From Firmicutes bacterium HGW-Firmicutes-9 (lineage in GTDB: Bacteria > Bacillota > Clostridia > Christensenellales > CAG-138), in the NCBI GenBank assembly GCA_002841395.1, contig PGZM01000009.1, positions 62,001-126,000 on the forward strand: a stretch of 64,000 bases of DNA. Direction: 5' to 3'. This document shows, in pieces, positions 17,264 to 24,795 of the stretch. Position 1 is the first letter of the stretch; each line of letters starts with the position of its first letter. The notes below the pieces were generated by a model. That model did no database searches and was not told the DNA's origin. It saw only the letters and a list, made by a program, of their open reading frames with translations. Made by a program: the position numbers and the translations under genes.

Positions 17264-18459
17264 ACAAGACCTCCTTGATTCAGGCTTGCGACAGTGTCAT
17301 AAAATGCTGTGGACTCTGCGGCGTCTGCGACATCCCTGCTTGTTTGCGGGAGAATGACGCTTTTGAGGGCGCCGCGCGCGCAGAGATCCGCGCAGATGCC
17401 GCAGCTGCGGCAAAGCGCGCTGTCCACGTGCATCTGCGGAAAATCGAGCGTCCGCGCGCCGTATGGACAGGCGCGTACGCAGCGCTCGCATCGGCTGCAA
17501 CGTGCGGAATCGTAGGCAAAATCAAGTCCTGTTACCAGCTCATGCTTCGGGAAATTTGGCAGAGCCGCACCGACTGCCTCATCAAGACTGGAAAAACCCA
17601 GCTGCGGAAGCAGCTGCGCGAGCTCCTGAATCATTTTTTGCACATAGGGAAGACCCTTGAGAATCGCGACGGAGCAGATGCCGACAGCTTTGCAGCCGAC
17701 CATCAGATATTCCATGGCGTCGCGCGCGTTCATCACACCGCCGATGCCGTAAACGTCCTTGTTTACGCGGCCGGACAGCTGCATCTGTGCGTTGATGCGC
17801 AGAGAGATGGGTTTGATCGCGGCGCCCGACATCCAACCGAATCCGTCGTCGCTGAACATCTGCGGACGGCGGTTTTCCAGATCGATGGAGAGCACCGGAC
17901 CGATGGAATCGATCGCGGCGATGCCGTCCGCGCCGTGCTCAATGCACTTTGCCGCGGTCTCGGCTGCGTTTGCCCAGTTGCCGCTAAGTTTGCAAAGGAC
18001 GGGCACGCTGACGTGCGATTTTGCATAGTCCAGCATCGGCAGCAGCGTGTCTTCCGTATAGCTCACCAGCTCGATCATCTGTGCGCCCGAGCGCTCTACG
18101 TCGGCCACGATGGCCTTCGCCTCGGCGAGCGTGTGTCCTACGCTGCCGATGACCACCGCGCCCGCTTTGACCGCCTCCGGAATCTCTTTTTCATACCAGA
18201 GCTGGCGGTCGCTGTCCGCCCATTTTTCGGCGTTGATCAGCGTTGTCTCGCTGATTTTCCCGATGTGGCGGACGGGATTGATCGCGCGTTGCAGGCGGAT
18301 GGTCTTTGTCACAACCGCGCCGCAACCCATCTCGGTCGCGCGGATCATACCCTCACTCGCGAAATTGCCGGGGCCGGAGGAGAGGATAAACGGGCTCTGC
18401 AGGCGGATGCCACAGAACGTCGTCTCCAGCGATAGGGGTGCTTTTGTTTGTTCGCTCAT
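17260..18459 (-). CDS. PreA-like dihydropyrimidine/dihydroorotate dehydrogenase-family flavoprotein with two [4Fe-4S] clusters
   Basis: 399 residues. The N-terminal FMN barrel has LQSPFILSSGPG, CGAVVTKTIR, IGSVGH and GIGGVMNARDAMEYLMVGC (FMN phosphate site). The C-terminus has two ferredoxin motifs, CSRCERCVRACPYG and CRSCGICADLCARG, about residues 318-365. The start ATG 18459 follows the FeS subunit stop by two bases with CAGGAG. The usual N-x-S/N-C-P segment that precedes the catalytic loop is replaced by IELVSYTED, so the standard catalytic cysteine is not evident. No PreT partner is encoded nearby. Reduction of a purine or pyrimidine ring is the likely theme, with electrons perhaps from ferredoxin (inference). 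Confidence 0.85.
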   Translation of the reverse strand: MSEQTKAPLSLETTFCGIRLQSPFILSSGPGNFASEGMIRATEMGCGAVVTKTIRLQRAINPVRHIGKISETTLINAEKWADSDRQLWYEKEIPEAVKAGAVVIGSVGHTLAEAKAIVADVERSGAQMIELVSYTEDTLLPMLDYAKSHVSVPVLCKLSGNWANAAETAAKCIEHGADGIAAIDSIGPVLSIDLENRRPQMFSDDGFGWMSGAAIKPISLRINAQMQLSGRVNKDVYGIGGVMNARDAMEYLMVGCKAVGICSVAILKGLPYVQKMIQELAQLLPQLGFSSLDEAVGAALPNFPKHELVTGLDFAYDSARCSRCERCVRACPYGARTLDFPQMHVDSALCRSCGICADLCARGALKSVILPQTSRDVADAAESTAFYDTVASLNQGGLV

Positions 18460-18461
18460 GT

Positions 18462-18935
18462 TTACTCCTGTACTGCGCGGCGCTCTGCCGCGTCCGCGAT
18501 GGCGTCGATCACCTGCTGATAGCCTGTGCAACGGCAGAGATTTCCAGCGATTGCTTGCTGAATCTCCTCCGTGGTCGGGTTCGGGTTCGCGTCCAGAAGC
18601 GCTTTTGCGCTCATGACGATGCCCGGCGTGCAGAAGCCGCATTGCAGCGCGTGGTGATCCAGAATCGCCTGCTGTATGTCGTCGAGTTCGCCATTCTTTG
18701 AGACGCCTTCGATCGTGATTACGTTGGCGCCGTTGAGTCCTGCGGCCAGCGTGATGCAGGAGCAGACTGCCTTGCCGTTGACGATGACGGTGCACGCGCC
18801 GCATTCGCCGACGGCACAGCCTTCCTTCGTTCCGGTGAGTCCCAGCGTTTCGCGCAGCAAGTCGACCAGACGCGCGCTTTCCGAAACGTCGAGTTTGACG
18901 CGTTCACCGTTGACGGTAAAATCTACTGTTATCAT
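18462..18935 (-). CDS. Molybdenum hydroxylase small subunit, 2x[2Fe-2S], second copy
   Basis: 157 residues. Cys40, 45, 48 and 60 form the plant-type cluster site (EGCAVGECGAC) and Cys99, 102, 134 and 136 the second (CGFCTPG, CRCTGY). The spacing is identical to the copy at 13231. GGAGGAATAAAGC precedes the ATG. It lies three bases from the FAD subunit gene and two bases before the PreA-like gene, a tight operon. It forms a heterotrimer with the next two genes. Confidence 0.95.
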   Translation of the reverse strand: MITVDFTVNGERVKLDVSESARLVDLLRETLGLTGTKEGCAVGECGACTVIVNGKAVCSCITLAAGLNGANVITIEGVSKNGELDDIQQAILDHHALQCGFCTPGIVMSAKALLDANPNPTTEEIQQAIAGNLCRCTGYQQVIDAIADAAERRAVQE

Positions 18936-18938
18936 GCT

Positions 18939-19811
18939 TTATTCCTCCAGGGGCAGGCCTGCTGCCTGTAGGAGCGCGCGTTCGACGAGCGCCTCCAGAA
19001 CGGGTTGTTTATATGCGGTCGACCAGCGAACGCCTGTCCGCCGGATCATTTCTTCCGATGAGAGCTGCCCTGCCTCCGCAAAGAGCGCACGGGATGGCGC
19101 CTTGCCGATCAGGAGCTCTTCCGCCTCGTGTACGCGATCCGGCGAGCGAAAGACGCAGCCGGGTGCGATGCGTGCGCTCGAGATCGTGCCGTCATCCTGT
19201 AGCTCCAACGCTGCCGCGACGTTCATACGCGAGATAGCGAGGGCTTTTCTGCGACCAAGCTTGATAAATGAGGTTTTCCAGCCTGCGAACGAGGGAAACA
19301 CAAACTCGGTGACCAGTTCGCCGGGTGCGAGTTCTACGCCGTTGCGCCCGTAGAGCTTCGGTACAGGAACGTTGCGCGTGCCGGATGCACTCGCGACCAC
19401 AGCTTCTGCGTAGAGCGCGGTCAGCGGGGAAGCGGTGTCCGCCGCGGGCGAACCGTTGCAGACGTTGCCGCCGATGGTGCCGGTGTTGCGAATCTGCTGC
19501 GAGCCGACCGTAGCCGCTGCCGCGGCAAGAAACGGCGCGTGCTCGTGGAGCAGTACCGATGCTGCGGCTTCTGCGTGTGTGGTCATTGCGCCCAGGTGAA
19601 TCATGCCGTTTTCCAGTCGGATGCCGTGGAGCGGTTCGAGTTTCGCGAGATCGACCAGCAGGCGAATGTTTTGCACGCAAGAGGCACGTTCGCGCAGGTG
19701 GATCATCACGTCTGTTCCGCCTGCGTACGGCATGGCTTCCGCGCCCGCTTCTTTCATCAGGAGCAGGCATTCGTTCAGCGTGGTTGGACAGGCATATTGT
19801 AATTGATGCAT
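18939..19811 (-). CDS. Molybdenum hydroxylase FAD-binding subunit
   Basis: 290 residues of the CoxM/XdhB/YgfM family. FAD contacts are visible in PYAGGTDVMIHLR near residue 29 and TIGGNVCNGSPAADTASPL near residue 113. The C-terminal CO-dehydrogenase flavoprotein domain follows. GGAG lies before ATG. It is the only FAD subunit in the window and may serve both Mo hydroxylases. It passes electrons from the FeS subunit to NAD or another acceptor. Confidence 0.94.
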   Translation of the reverse strand: MHQLQYACPTTLNECLLLMKEAGAEAMPYAGGTDVMIHLRERASCVQNIRLLVDLAKLEPLHGIRLENGMIHLGAMTTHAEAAASVLLHEHAPFLAAAAATVGSQQIRNTGTIGGNVCNGSPAADTASPLTALYAEAVVASASGTRNVPVPKLYGRNGVELAPGELVTEFVFPSFAGWKTSFIKLGRRKALAISRMNVAAALELQDDGTISSARIAPGCVFRSPDRVHEAEELLIGKAPSRALFAEAGQLSSEEMIRRTGVRWSTAYKQPVLEALVERALLQAAGLPLEE

Positions 19812-19856
19812 ATACTTCTCCGTTGCGCAAAGTGCGCGGTCGGGCGGGGATTCGGG

Positions 19857-22217
19857 TTATCGAAGCTTTTTGCCGAGCAGTACCTGCTCCAGCGAGGCGG
19901 GGTTAGTGCGGATGCGTTTACCCGTTGCGTTGGCAATCGCGTTGGCTATCGCTGCGGCAACCGCCTCCGTCGCGGGCTCGCCGACGCTCTTTGCGCCGTA
20001 GGTGCCGCTGGGGTCGTCGCACTCAAAGAGGTTGATCTGCATCTCGGGGATGTCCATCGCGGTGGGGATGATGTAGCTGTCGAGGTTGGTGCAGACGCAC
20101 TTGCCCTTGACCGGCTCCATGTCCTCGCAGATGCCGTAGCCCTGTCCCATGACGATGCCGCCGTAAACCTGCCCGCGGATGAGCGCGGGGTTTACCGCGG
20201 TGCCGACATCGTGGGAAGAGGTGACGTGCAGCACATCGACGTAGCCCGTGCGCAGATCGACGCGTACTTCCGCGACCACGCAGCCGTAGGCATAGGTCGG
20301 CGCGGCGGTGCCCTGTCCGGTTTCGTGATCCTGAATGCAGGGCGGCGGCGTAAACCACTCAAACGCGCTCATCTGCTTGCCGGCCCAGAGGCCGCTGCCG
20401 GTGACCGCGCCGAAGGGTACGCGATAGGCGGGATACTCCTTCAAATAAAACTCGCTTTGTTTGAGTTCGAGTTGCTCGGGGTCGGAAACAACCAGATCAC
20501 GCAGGCTGCCCTCGGCAAGGCCGCACGCTTTTTCGATCTTTGCGGTGTCGCTGAAAAAGCCGAGTTCGATCGCGTTCTGCCGCATGATCGCGTTGAGTTT
20601 CAGCCCCGCGAGCTTTACCGACTGCGCACCCATGACCGTGCCGCGCGAGGCGACCGTCATGCCGCAATCGGGGATGGAATGCGTGTTGGTTCCGTAGAAG
20701 CTCACGGCTTCATAGCACACGCCGAGCGATTCCGCAACGATCATGGCATAAGCGGTCTTCAGTCCCTGCCCGTTTTCGGCAAGACCCGTGTTGAGGTAGA
20801 CCGAACCGTCTTCGTTTGCGATCAGCATGGCTCCCGACGCATCGGGCGCTTCCGCGCCAAAGCCGCAGCTGCGGTGCGAAATCGCCATGCCGATGCCGTA
20901 ACGATACTCCTTGCTCGTCTGCTTGGCGTGCTTGGCGCGCTTATTCTCATAGTCCGTCTGCGCGAGCGTGTATTCCATCACCTCGGAGAGCGTGACGGTG
21001 TTGAGCGTCGTGCCTGTAGCGTTGCTGAGCCCATCTTTCAGGCAGTTGATGCGGCGAAAATCCGTTTCGCGCATGCCGAGCTCTGCTGCGCATTCGTCGA
21101 TGAACTGCTCCTGCCCATAGATGAGCTGCGGCGAGGAGTAGCCGCGGAATGCACCGCCGTGGACGTTGTTGGTGAAAACGCCGAAGGTCTCGGTTTCAAT
21201 ATTGTCGATGGCGTATGCGCCCGCGCTGTGCGCATTGGCACGCCAGTTCATGAACTGCGTTTGGTTGTTGTAGGCGCCGCAGTTGTCGATCTGCGTACCC
21301 TGCCAGGCGATGATGCGCCCTTCTTTCGTGATGCCCGCCTTGTAGCGCAGCAGGAAGGGATGCCGCTTCGCGCTCTCAAGGAAGGATTCCTCGCGCGAAA
21401 AGACGATCTTCACCGGCCGCCCGGTCAGGCGCGCAAGATAGGCCGCGCGCGCAGCCGCGAGGCCGACGCCTTCTTCTTTTCCACCGAAGGAGCCGCCCAG
21501 CGTCTGCTGGATGATCTGCACGCGGTTCATCGAGGTGCCGAGGATATCCGCGACGTATCGACGCGTGAAAAACGGGTTCTGCGAGGAGGAGAGCACGGTC
21601 ATGTCGCCCTCGTTGGGGTTGTTGTAGGCAAGCACCGCCTCCGGCTCGATATATGCATGCTCTGCATACTGGGTTTCATATTCGCGCTCGACGATCACGT
21701 CCGCGCGCGCAAACGCCGCCTCCACATCGCCTTTTTTGATGCGATAGACGGACTGCGAAAATTTATTGTCGGGATACTCTTCATGCACGGCGTGCGCGCC
21801 GGGCTGAATGGCAGAGCGGATATCATAGACCGCATCCAGCGGCTCATATTCGACTTCAATCGCTTCCAACGCGTCCCGCACAAGCTCGCGCGATTCCGCG
21901 GCGACGAGTGCGACCACGTCGCCTTCATAGCGGACGACGTCGGTTAGATATTGATAGCTCGCCCAGCTTTTCGCGTTCGGAAGCTCCTTTGCCGTGATCG
22001 CCGCGTGTACACCGGGAATGGCGAGCGCGGGCGAGATGTCGATGTGCACGACGCGCGCGCTGGCAAGACCACTGCGCAGCATGCCGCCATACAGCATGCC
22101 GGGCATGGTGTAGTCCGCGGCATAACGCGTGCGGCCCGTCACTTTGTCCGCGCCGTCGATGCGCGGCTTGGACTGGTTGAGGACGTCAAATCCTGTTTTA
22201 TCTCCGAATAGCGGCAT
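19857..22217 (-). CDS. Molybdenum hydroxylase large (Mo-cofactor) subunit, XdhD-like
   Basis: 786 residues. Mo-site segments are SSSQNPFFTRR, TLGGSFGGKEE, GGAFRGYSSPQ and GAKSVGEPAT with the catalytic glutamate. Unlike the copy at 13707 it keeps a glutamate directly after GGK (equivalent of bovine Glu802) as well as the arginine (equivalent of Arg880). Those two residues orient purines in xanthine dehydrogenase, so a purine substrate is more likely. It is in one operon with ygeW and an SsnA-like gene. In related anaerobic islands such enzymes are selenium-dependent; selenium genes are not in this window, so that remains open. Confidence 0.94.
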   Translation of the reverse strand: MPLFGDKTGFDVLNQSKPRIDGADKVTGRTRYAADYTMPGMLYGGMLRSGLASARVVHIDISPALAIPGVHAAITAKELPNAKSWASYQYLTDVVRYEGDVVALVAAESRELVRDALEAIEVEYEPLDAVYDIRSAIQPGAHAVHEEYPDNKFSQSVYRIKKGDVEAAFARADVIVEREYETQYAEHAYIEPEAVLAYNNPNEGDMTVLSSSQNPFFTRRYVADILGTSMNRVQIIQQTLGGSFGGKEEGVGLAAARAAYLARLTGRPVKIVFSREESFLESAKRHPFLLRYKAGITKEGRIIAWQGTQIDNCGAYNNQTQFMNWRANAHSAGAYAIDNIETETFGVFTNNVHGGAFRGYSSPQLIYGQEQFIDECAAELGMRETDFRRINCLKDGLSNATGTTLNTVTLSEVMEYTLAQTDYENKRAKHAKQTSKEYRYGIGMAISHRSCGFGAEAPDASGAMLIANEDGSVYLNTGLAENGQGLKTAYAMIVAESLGVCYEAVSFYGTNTHSIPDCGMTVASRGTVMGAQSVKLAGLKLNAIMRQNAIELGFFSDTAKIEKACGLAEGSLRDLVVSDPEQLELKQSEFYLKEYPAYRVPFGAVTGSGLWAGKQMSAFEWFTPPPCIQDHETGQGTAAPTYAYGCVVAEVRVDLRTGYVDVLHVTSSHDVGTAVNPALIRGQVYGGIVMGQGYGICEDMEPVKGKCVCTNLDSYIIPTAMDIPEMQINLFECDDPSGTYGAKSVGEPATEAVAAAIANAIANATGKRIRTNPASLEQVLLGKKLR

Positions 22218-22261
22218 GTTTGTTCTCCATTTGGGTTGCTTGCTTGTGTAAAAGAATCACG

Positions 22262-23590
22262 TCAATGAATCGTCGACCAGAATTCTGTGCAGGCGGCGCG
22301 TAGTTCCTTGCCGATTGCCTGCTGATCCAGCCGAGTAAGTTTACCGTCTGCCTTGAGCTGTTCGCCTTCCACGAATACGTTTTGCACGTCCTCGGGATTG
22401 CGGAAGAGGATCAGCTGGTCGTATATGTTTTCCTTCGTGACGGGTGTGTGCGCGTCCGCCAGCACGGTGATGATGTCTGCGCGGCAGCCGGGCGCAATCA
22501 CGCCGATGTCGCTTCGCCCGAGCGCAGAAGCGCCGAGGCTGGTCGCCATATCGTAGACTGTTTTGGCTGGCATGGCTTGCGGGTCTTGGCGTTGCGCTTT
22601 GTGGATCAGGAACGCGCCGCGCATGACCTCAAAAAAATTATCGATGTAGCCGTCGCTGCCCAAGCCGACACGAACGCCGGCCTCCAGCAGCTCGGTAACA
22701 GGTGCTACGCCGCCGCCAACTTCGCAGTTGGAGAGCGGCATGCTGACCGCCGCAGCGCCGCCCGCAGCAAATCGCGCGATCTCGTCGTCAGAGAGCTGCA
22801 CGAGTTGCGAGGCGAACACATTGGCGTCGAGACAGCCGAGGGAGTCATAGACCTCCACGGGACGCTTGCCATAGTGCGAGAGGCACCACTCCGGTTCATA
22901 GACGCTTTCGGAGAGGTGCATGTGAAAGAGGGAACCCGCGTCCTTCGCCATCTGCGCGGCTTTCCGCACAAAATCGGGCGAGCAGGTAAAGAGCGTGTGG
23001 ATGGACATCATGCCGCGCACGAGCGGATCATCGATATGCGCGCGGGCAAACGTGTCGTTTTCGGCGAGTGCCGCTTCTGCGAGTTCAGCCGTTGCACGCT
23101 CGCTTGCTTCGATAGAGAGATAGCCGCGCAATCCTGCCTGTTTCACGGAGGTGGCGACGCGCTCCAGCACGCCGGGCACCGCGAACGGCGCCTCAAGAAT
23201 ATCGACAAAACAGGTGACCCCGCTCGTGGTCATGGTGGCGCAAGCCCACTTCGCGGTGAGTTCCGCGAGGCCGTGATCGATCCTGTCCTCAACATACGGC
23301 CACCAGTAGGCGTTTAAGAAGCTGTTGAAGTCGGTGACTGCCGCGCTGGAGGGAATGCCGTGCGAGAGCACGCCGTACATATGCGTATGCCCGTTGACAA
23401 AGCCCGGCAGGATCAGCTGATCCCGCAGATCCAGCATGCGACCGCTCTCGTTGATTAAATCAGAAACGGGAGCGATCCGCTCGATCACACCGTCCCGAAA
23501 CACAACCCCGTGGTCAAACAGCAAGCCTTCGCCGGTGAGTACAGCGCGGCCGAGCAGGATGGTTGCTTTGGTTTCGTCTTTGGTATGCAT
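22262..23590 (-). CDS. SsnA-like amidohydrolase with altered active site
   Basis: 442 residues, the same length as E. coli SsnA, with the shared context FVNGHTHMYGVLSHGIP and a DFNSFLNAYWWP segment. The first metal ligands (HTH), the HMHLSES histidine and glutamate, and the GLGSDG aspartate are present. The beta-6 histidine, normally in an H-C/A-x-x-L context and present as LLVHCVQL in the paralogue at 10669, reads FASQLVQL here. The enzyme may therefore use a different catalytic residue or be impaired. It sits 35 bases after ygeW and 44 before the Mo subunit gene. Deamination or ring opening of a purine derivative is the likely role (inference). Confidence 0.86.
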   Translation of the reverse strand: MHTKDETKATILLGRAVLTGEGLLFDHGVVFRDGVIERIAPVSDLINESGRMLDLRDQLILPGFVNGHTHMYGVLSHGIPSSAAVTDFNSFLNAYWWPYVEDRIDHGLAELTAKWACATMTTSGVTCFVDILEAPFAVPGVLERVATSVKQAGLRGYLSIEASERATAELAEAALAENDTFARAHIDDPLVRGMMSIHTLFTCSPDFVRKAAQMAKDAGSLFHMHLSESVYEPEWCLSHYGKRPVEVYDSLGCLDANVFASQLVQLSDDEIARFAAGGAAAVSMPLSNCEVGGGVAPVTELLEAGVRVGLGSDGYIDNFFEVMRGAFLIHKAQRQDPQAMPAKTVYDMATSLGASALGRSDIGVIAPGCRADIITVLADAHTPVTKENIYDQLILFRNPEDVQNVFVEGEQLKADGKLTRLDQQAIGKELRAACTEFWSTIH

Positions 23591-23625
23591 CGATCAGATC
23601 GCTCCCTTGTTCGTCTATTCGGGAA

Positions 23626-24624
23626 TTAGCGGCGGGCGCTCGTGTTGCCCATTGTCAGCGCCATGAGCGCTTTGATGGTGTGCATGCGGTTCTCCGCTTC
23701 GTCATAGATGACCGACTGCGGACCGTCCATGACTTCGCTCGTGACTTCGATGTCGCGGTCTGCCGGCATGCAGTGCATGTAGATGGCGGACTTCTTCGCG
23801 AGGCTCATGCGGCGGGAATCGACGATCCAGCCGGGGTTCTGGTTGATCATTTCAACGCCGCGCACTTCATCGTCACCGACGGTCATGATCGGACCCCAAC
23901 CTTTTGCATAGACGACGTCCGCGTCCTTGCAGGCTTCGTCCATATCGTGGACGACTTCAAACTTGGAGCCGTACTGTTCCGCGTTCTGACGGGCGATGTC
24001 CATCATTTCCGGCATCAGCTCAAATCCCTTCGGGTGCGCCAGCGTAACGTCGAGGCCGAAGCGCGGCATGAGAGCCACGAGGGAGTGCGCCATGGAGAGG
24101 GGACGCATATATTTGCCGGCGCTCGTCCAGGAGATCACGAACTTTTTGCCCTTTAACTCATTATGAAACTTTTCTTTGATTGTGAAAAGGTCTGCAAGCG
24201 ATTGTGTCGGATGCCAGAGGTCGCACTGCATGTTATAGACCGGAATTTTGGAGTATTTTGCCAGTTCCTGCATCCATTTGTTGCCGCCGACCAGCGTGTT
24301 GCGCACGCCGATGCCGTGACCCATGCGGGAGAGCACTTCGATGGTGTCTTTCGGGGTTTCGCCGTGGTCGATCTGCGTGGCTTTCGGCGTGAGATAGTTT
24401 GCGTGGCCGCCCAGCTGGGTGATGCCGCACTCGAAGGCGTTGCGCGTGCGGGTGGACTCTTCAAAGAACAGCATGAACAGGGACTTGTTCTTGAGCCATT
24501 CGGTGTCGAGGTCGAGCGCATAGCGCATCTTGAGTTCGCTGGCGACCGCAAAGAGCGTTTCGAGTTCTTCGTTGGTCCAGTCCTGCTCGCGCAGTAAGTG
24601 TTTTCCTTTTAATCCGGTCTGCAT
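23626..24624 (-). CDS. ygeW: YgeW-like carbamoyltransferase
   Basis: 332 residues from the ATG at 24624, which has GGAGG seven to eleven bases upstream; the frame stays open farther upstream without a better start. The carbamoyl-phosphate loop is EESTRTRNAF. The middle matches YgeW (NMQCDLWHPTQSLADL, LDVTLAHPKGFELMP) and the end has HCMPADRD and EAENRMH as in ornithine carbamoyltransferases. It is shorter than E. coli YgeW (396). First gene of the seven-gene minus operon, divergent from ygeY. In these islands it is thought to phosphorolyse or form a carbamoyl compound linked to diaminopropionate or a related amine; ygeX is absent from the window. Confidence 0.87.
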   Translation of the reverse strand: MQTGLKGKHLLREQDWTNEELETLFAVASELKMRYALDLDTEWLKNKSLFMLFFEESTRTRNAFECGITQLGGHANYLTPKATQIDHGETPKDTIEVLSRMGHGIGVRNTLVGGNKWMQELAKYSKIPVYNMQCDLWHPTQSLADLFTIKEKFHNELKGKKFVISWTSAGKYMRPLSMAHSLVALMPRFGLDVTLAHPKGFELMPEMMDIARQNAEQYGSKFEVVHDMDEACKDADVVYAKGWGPIMTVGDDEVRGVEMINQNPGWIVDSRRMSLAKKSAIYMHCMPADRDIEVTSEVMDGPQSVIYDEAENRMHTIKALMALTMGNTSARR

Positions 24625-24726
24625 GAAATCTTTTCCTCCACTGATTTTTTTAGAAATTGGGCTTTGATTGGAATCCGCACCGTTTTTTGCGGTAAAATCG
24701 GGCAAAACTTGTCTGAAAATGGATGT

Positions 24727-24755
24727 TTGTAGTATTAACCTTGTGATGCTATAAT
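24727..24755 (+). promoter_or_regulatory. Probable ygeY promoter
   Basis: TTGTAG and a consensus TATAAT are separated by 17 bases. The predicted start near 24762 falls inside the operator at 24760-24770. Confidence 0.6.
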
Positions 24756-24779
24756 AACATAGTACTACTAACTTTACAA
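24751..24779 (-). promoter_or_regulatory. Probable ygeW operon promoter, overlapping the ygeY promoter
   Basis: On the minus strand TTGTAA and TATTAT are separated by 17 bases. Its -10 occupies nearly the same bases as the ygeY -10, and the operator lies within its spacer. Confidence 0.55.
24760..24770. promoter_or_regulatory. GntR-type operator shared by ygeW and ygeY promoters
   Basis: TAGTACTACTA is the exact reverse complement of the element at 13203-13213. It lies at the predicted +1 of ygeY and between the -35 and -10 of the ygeW operon, so one bound protein could silence both directions. Confidence 0.62.
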
Positions 24780-24795
24780 GCGGAGGAAACGAGTG

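Noticed and set aside
19803..21947. Open frame of 714 codons on the plus strand
   Set aside because: It is opposite the well-conserved Mo subunit gene, with Arg/Asp/His-rich composition and no recognisable domain.
13707..22217. Possible selenoprotein reading (in-frame TGA) in the Mo hydroxylases
   Set aside because: Both large subunits are full length without in-frame TGA. Selenium in such enzymes would be a cofactor, which cannot be seen in the gene.
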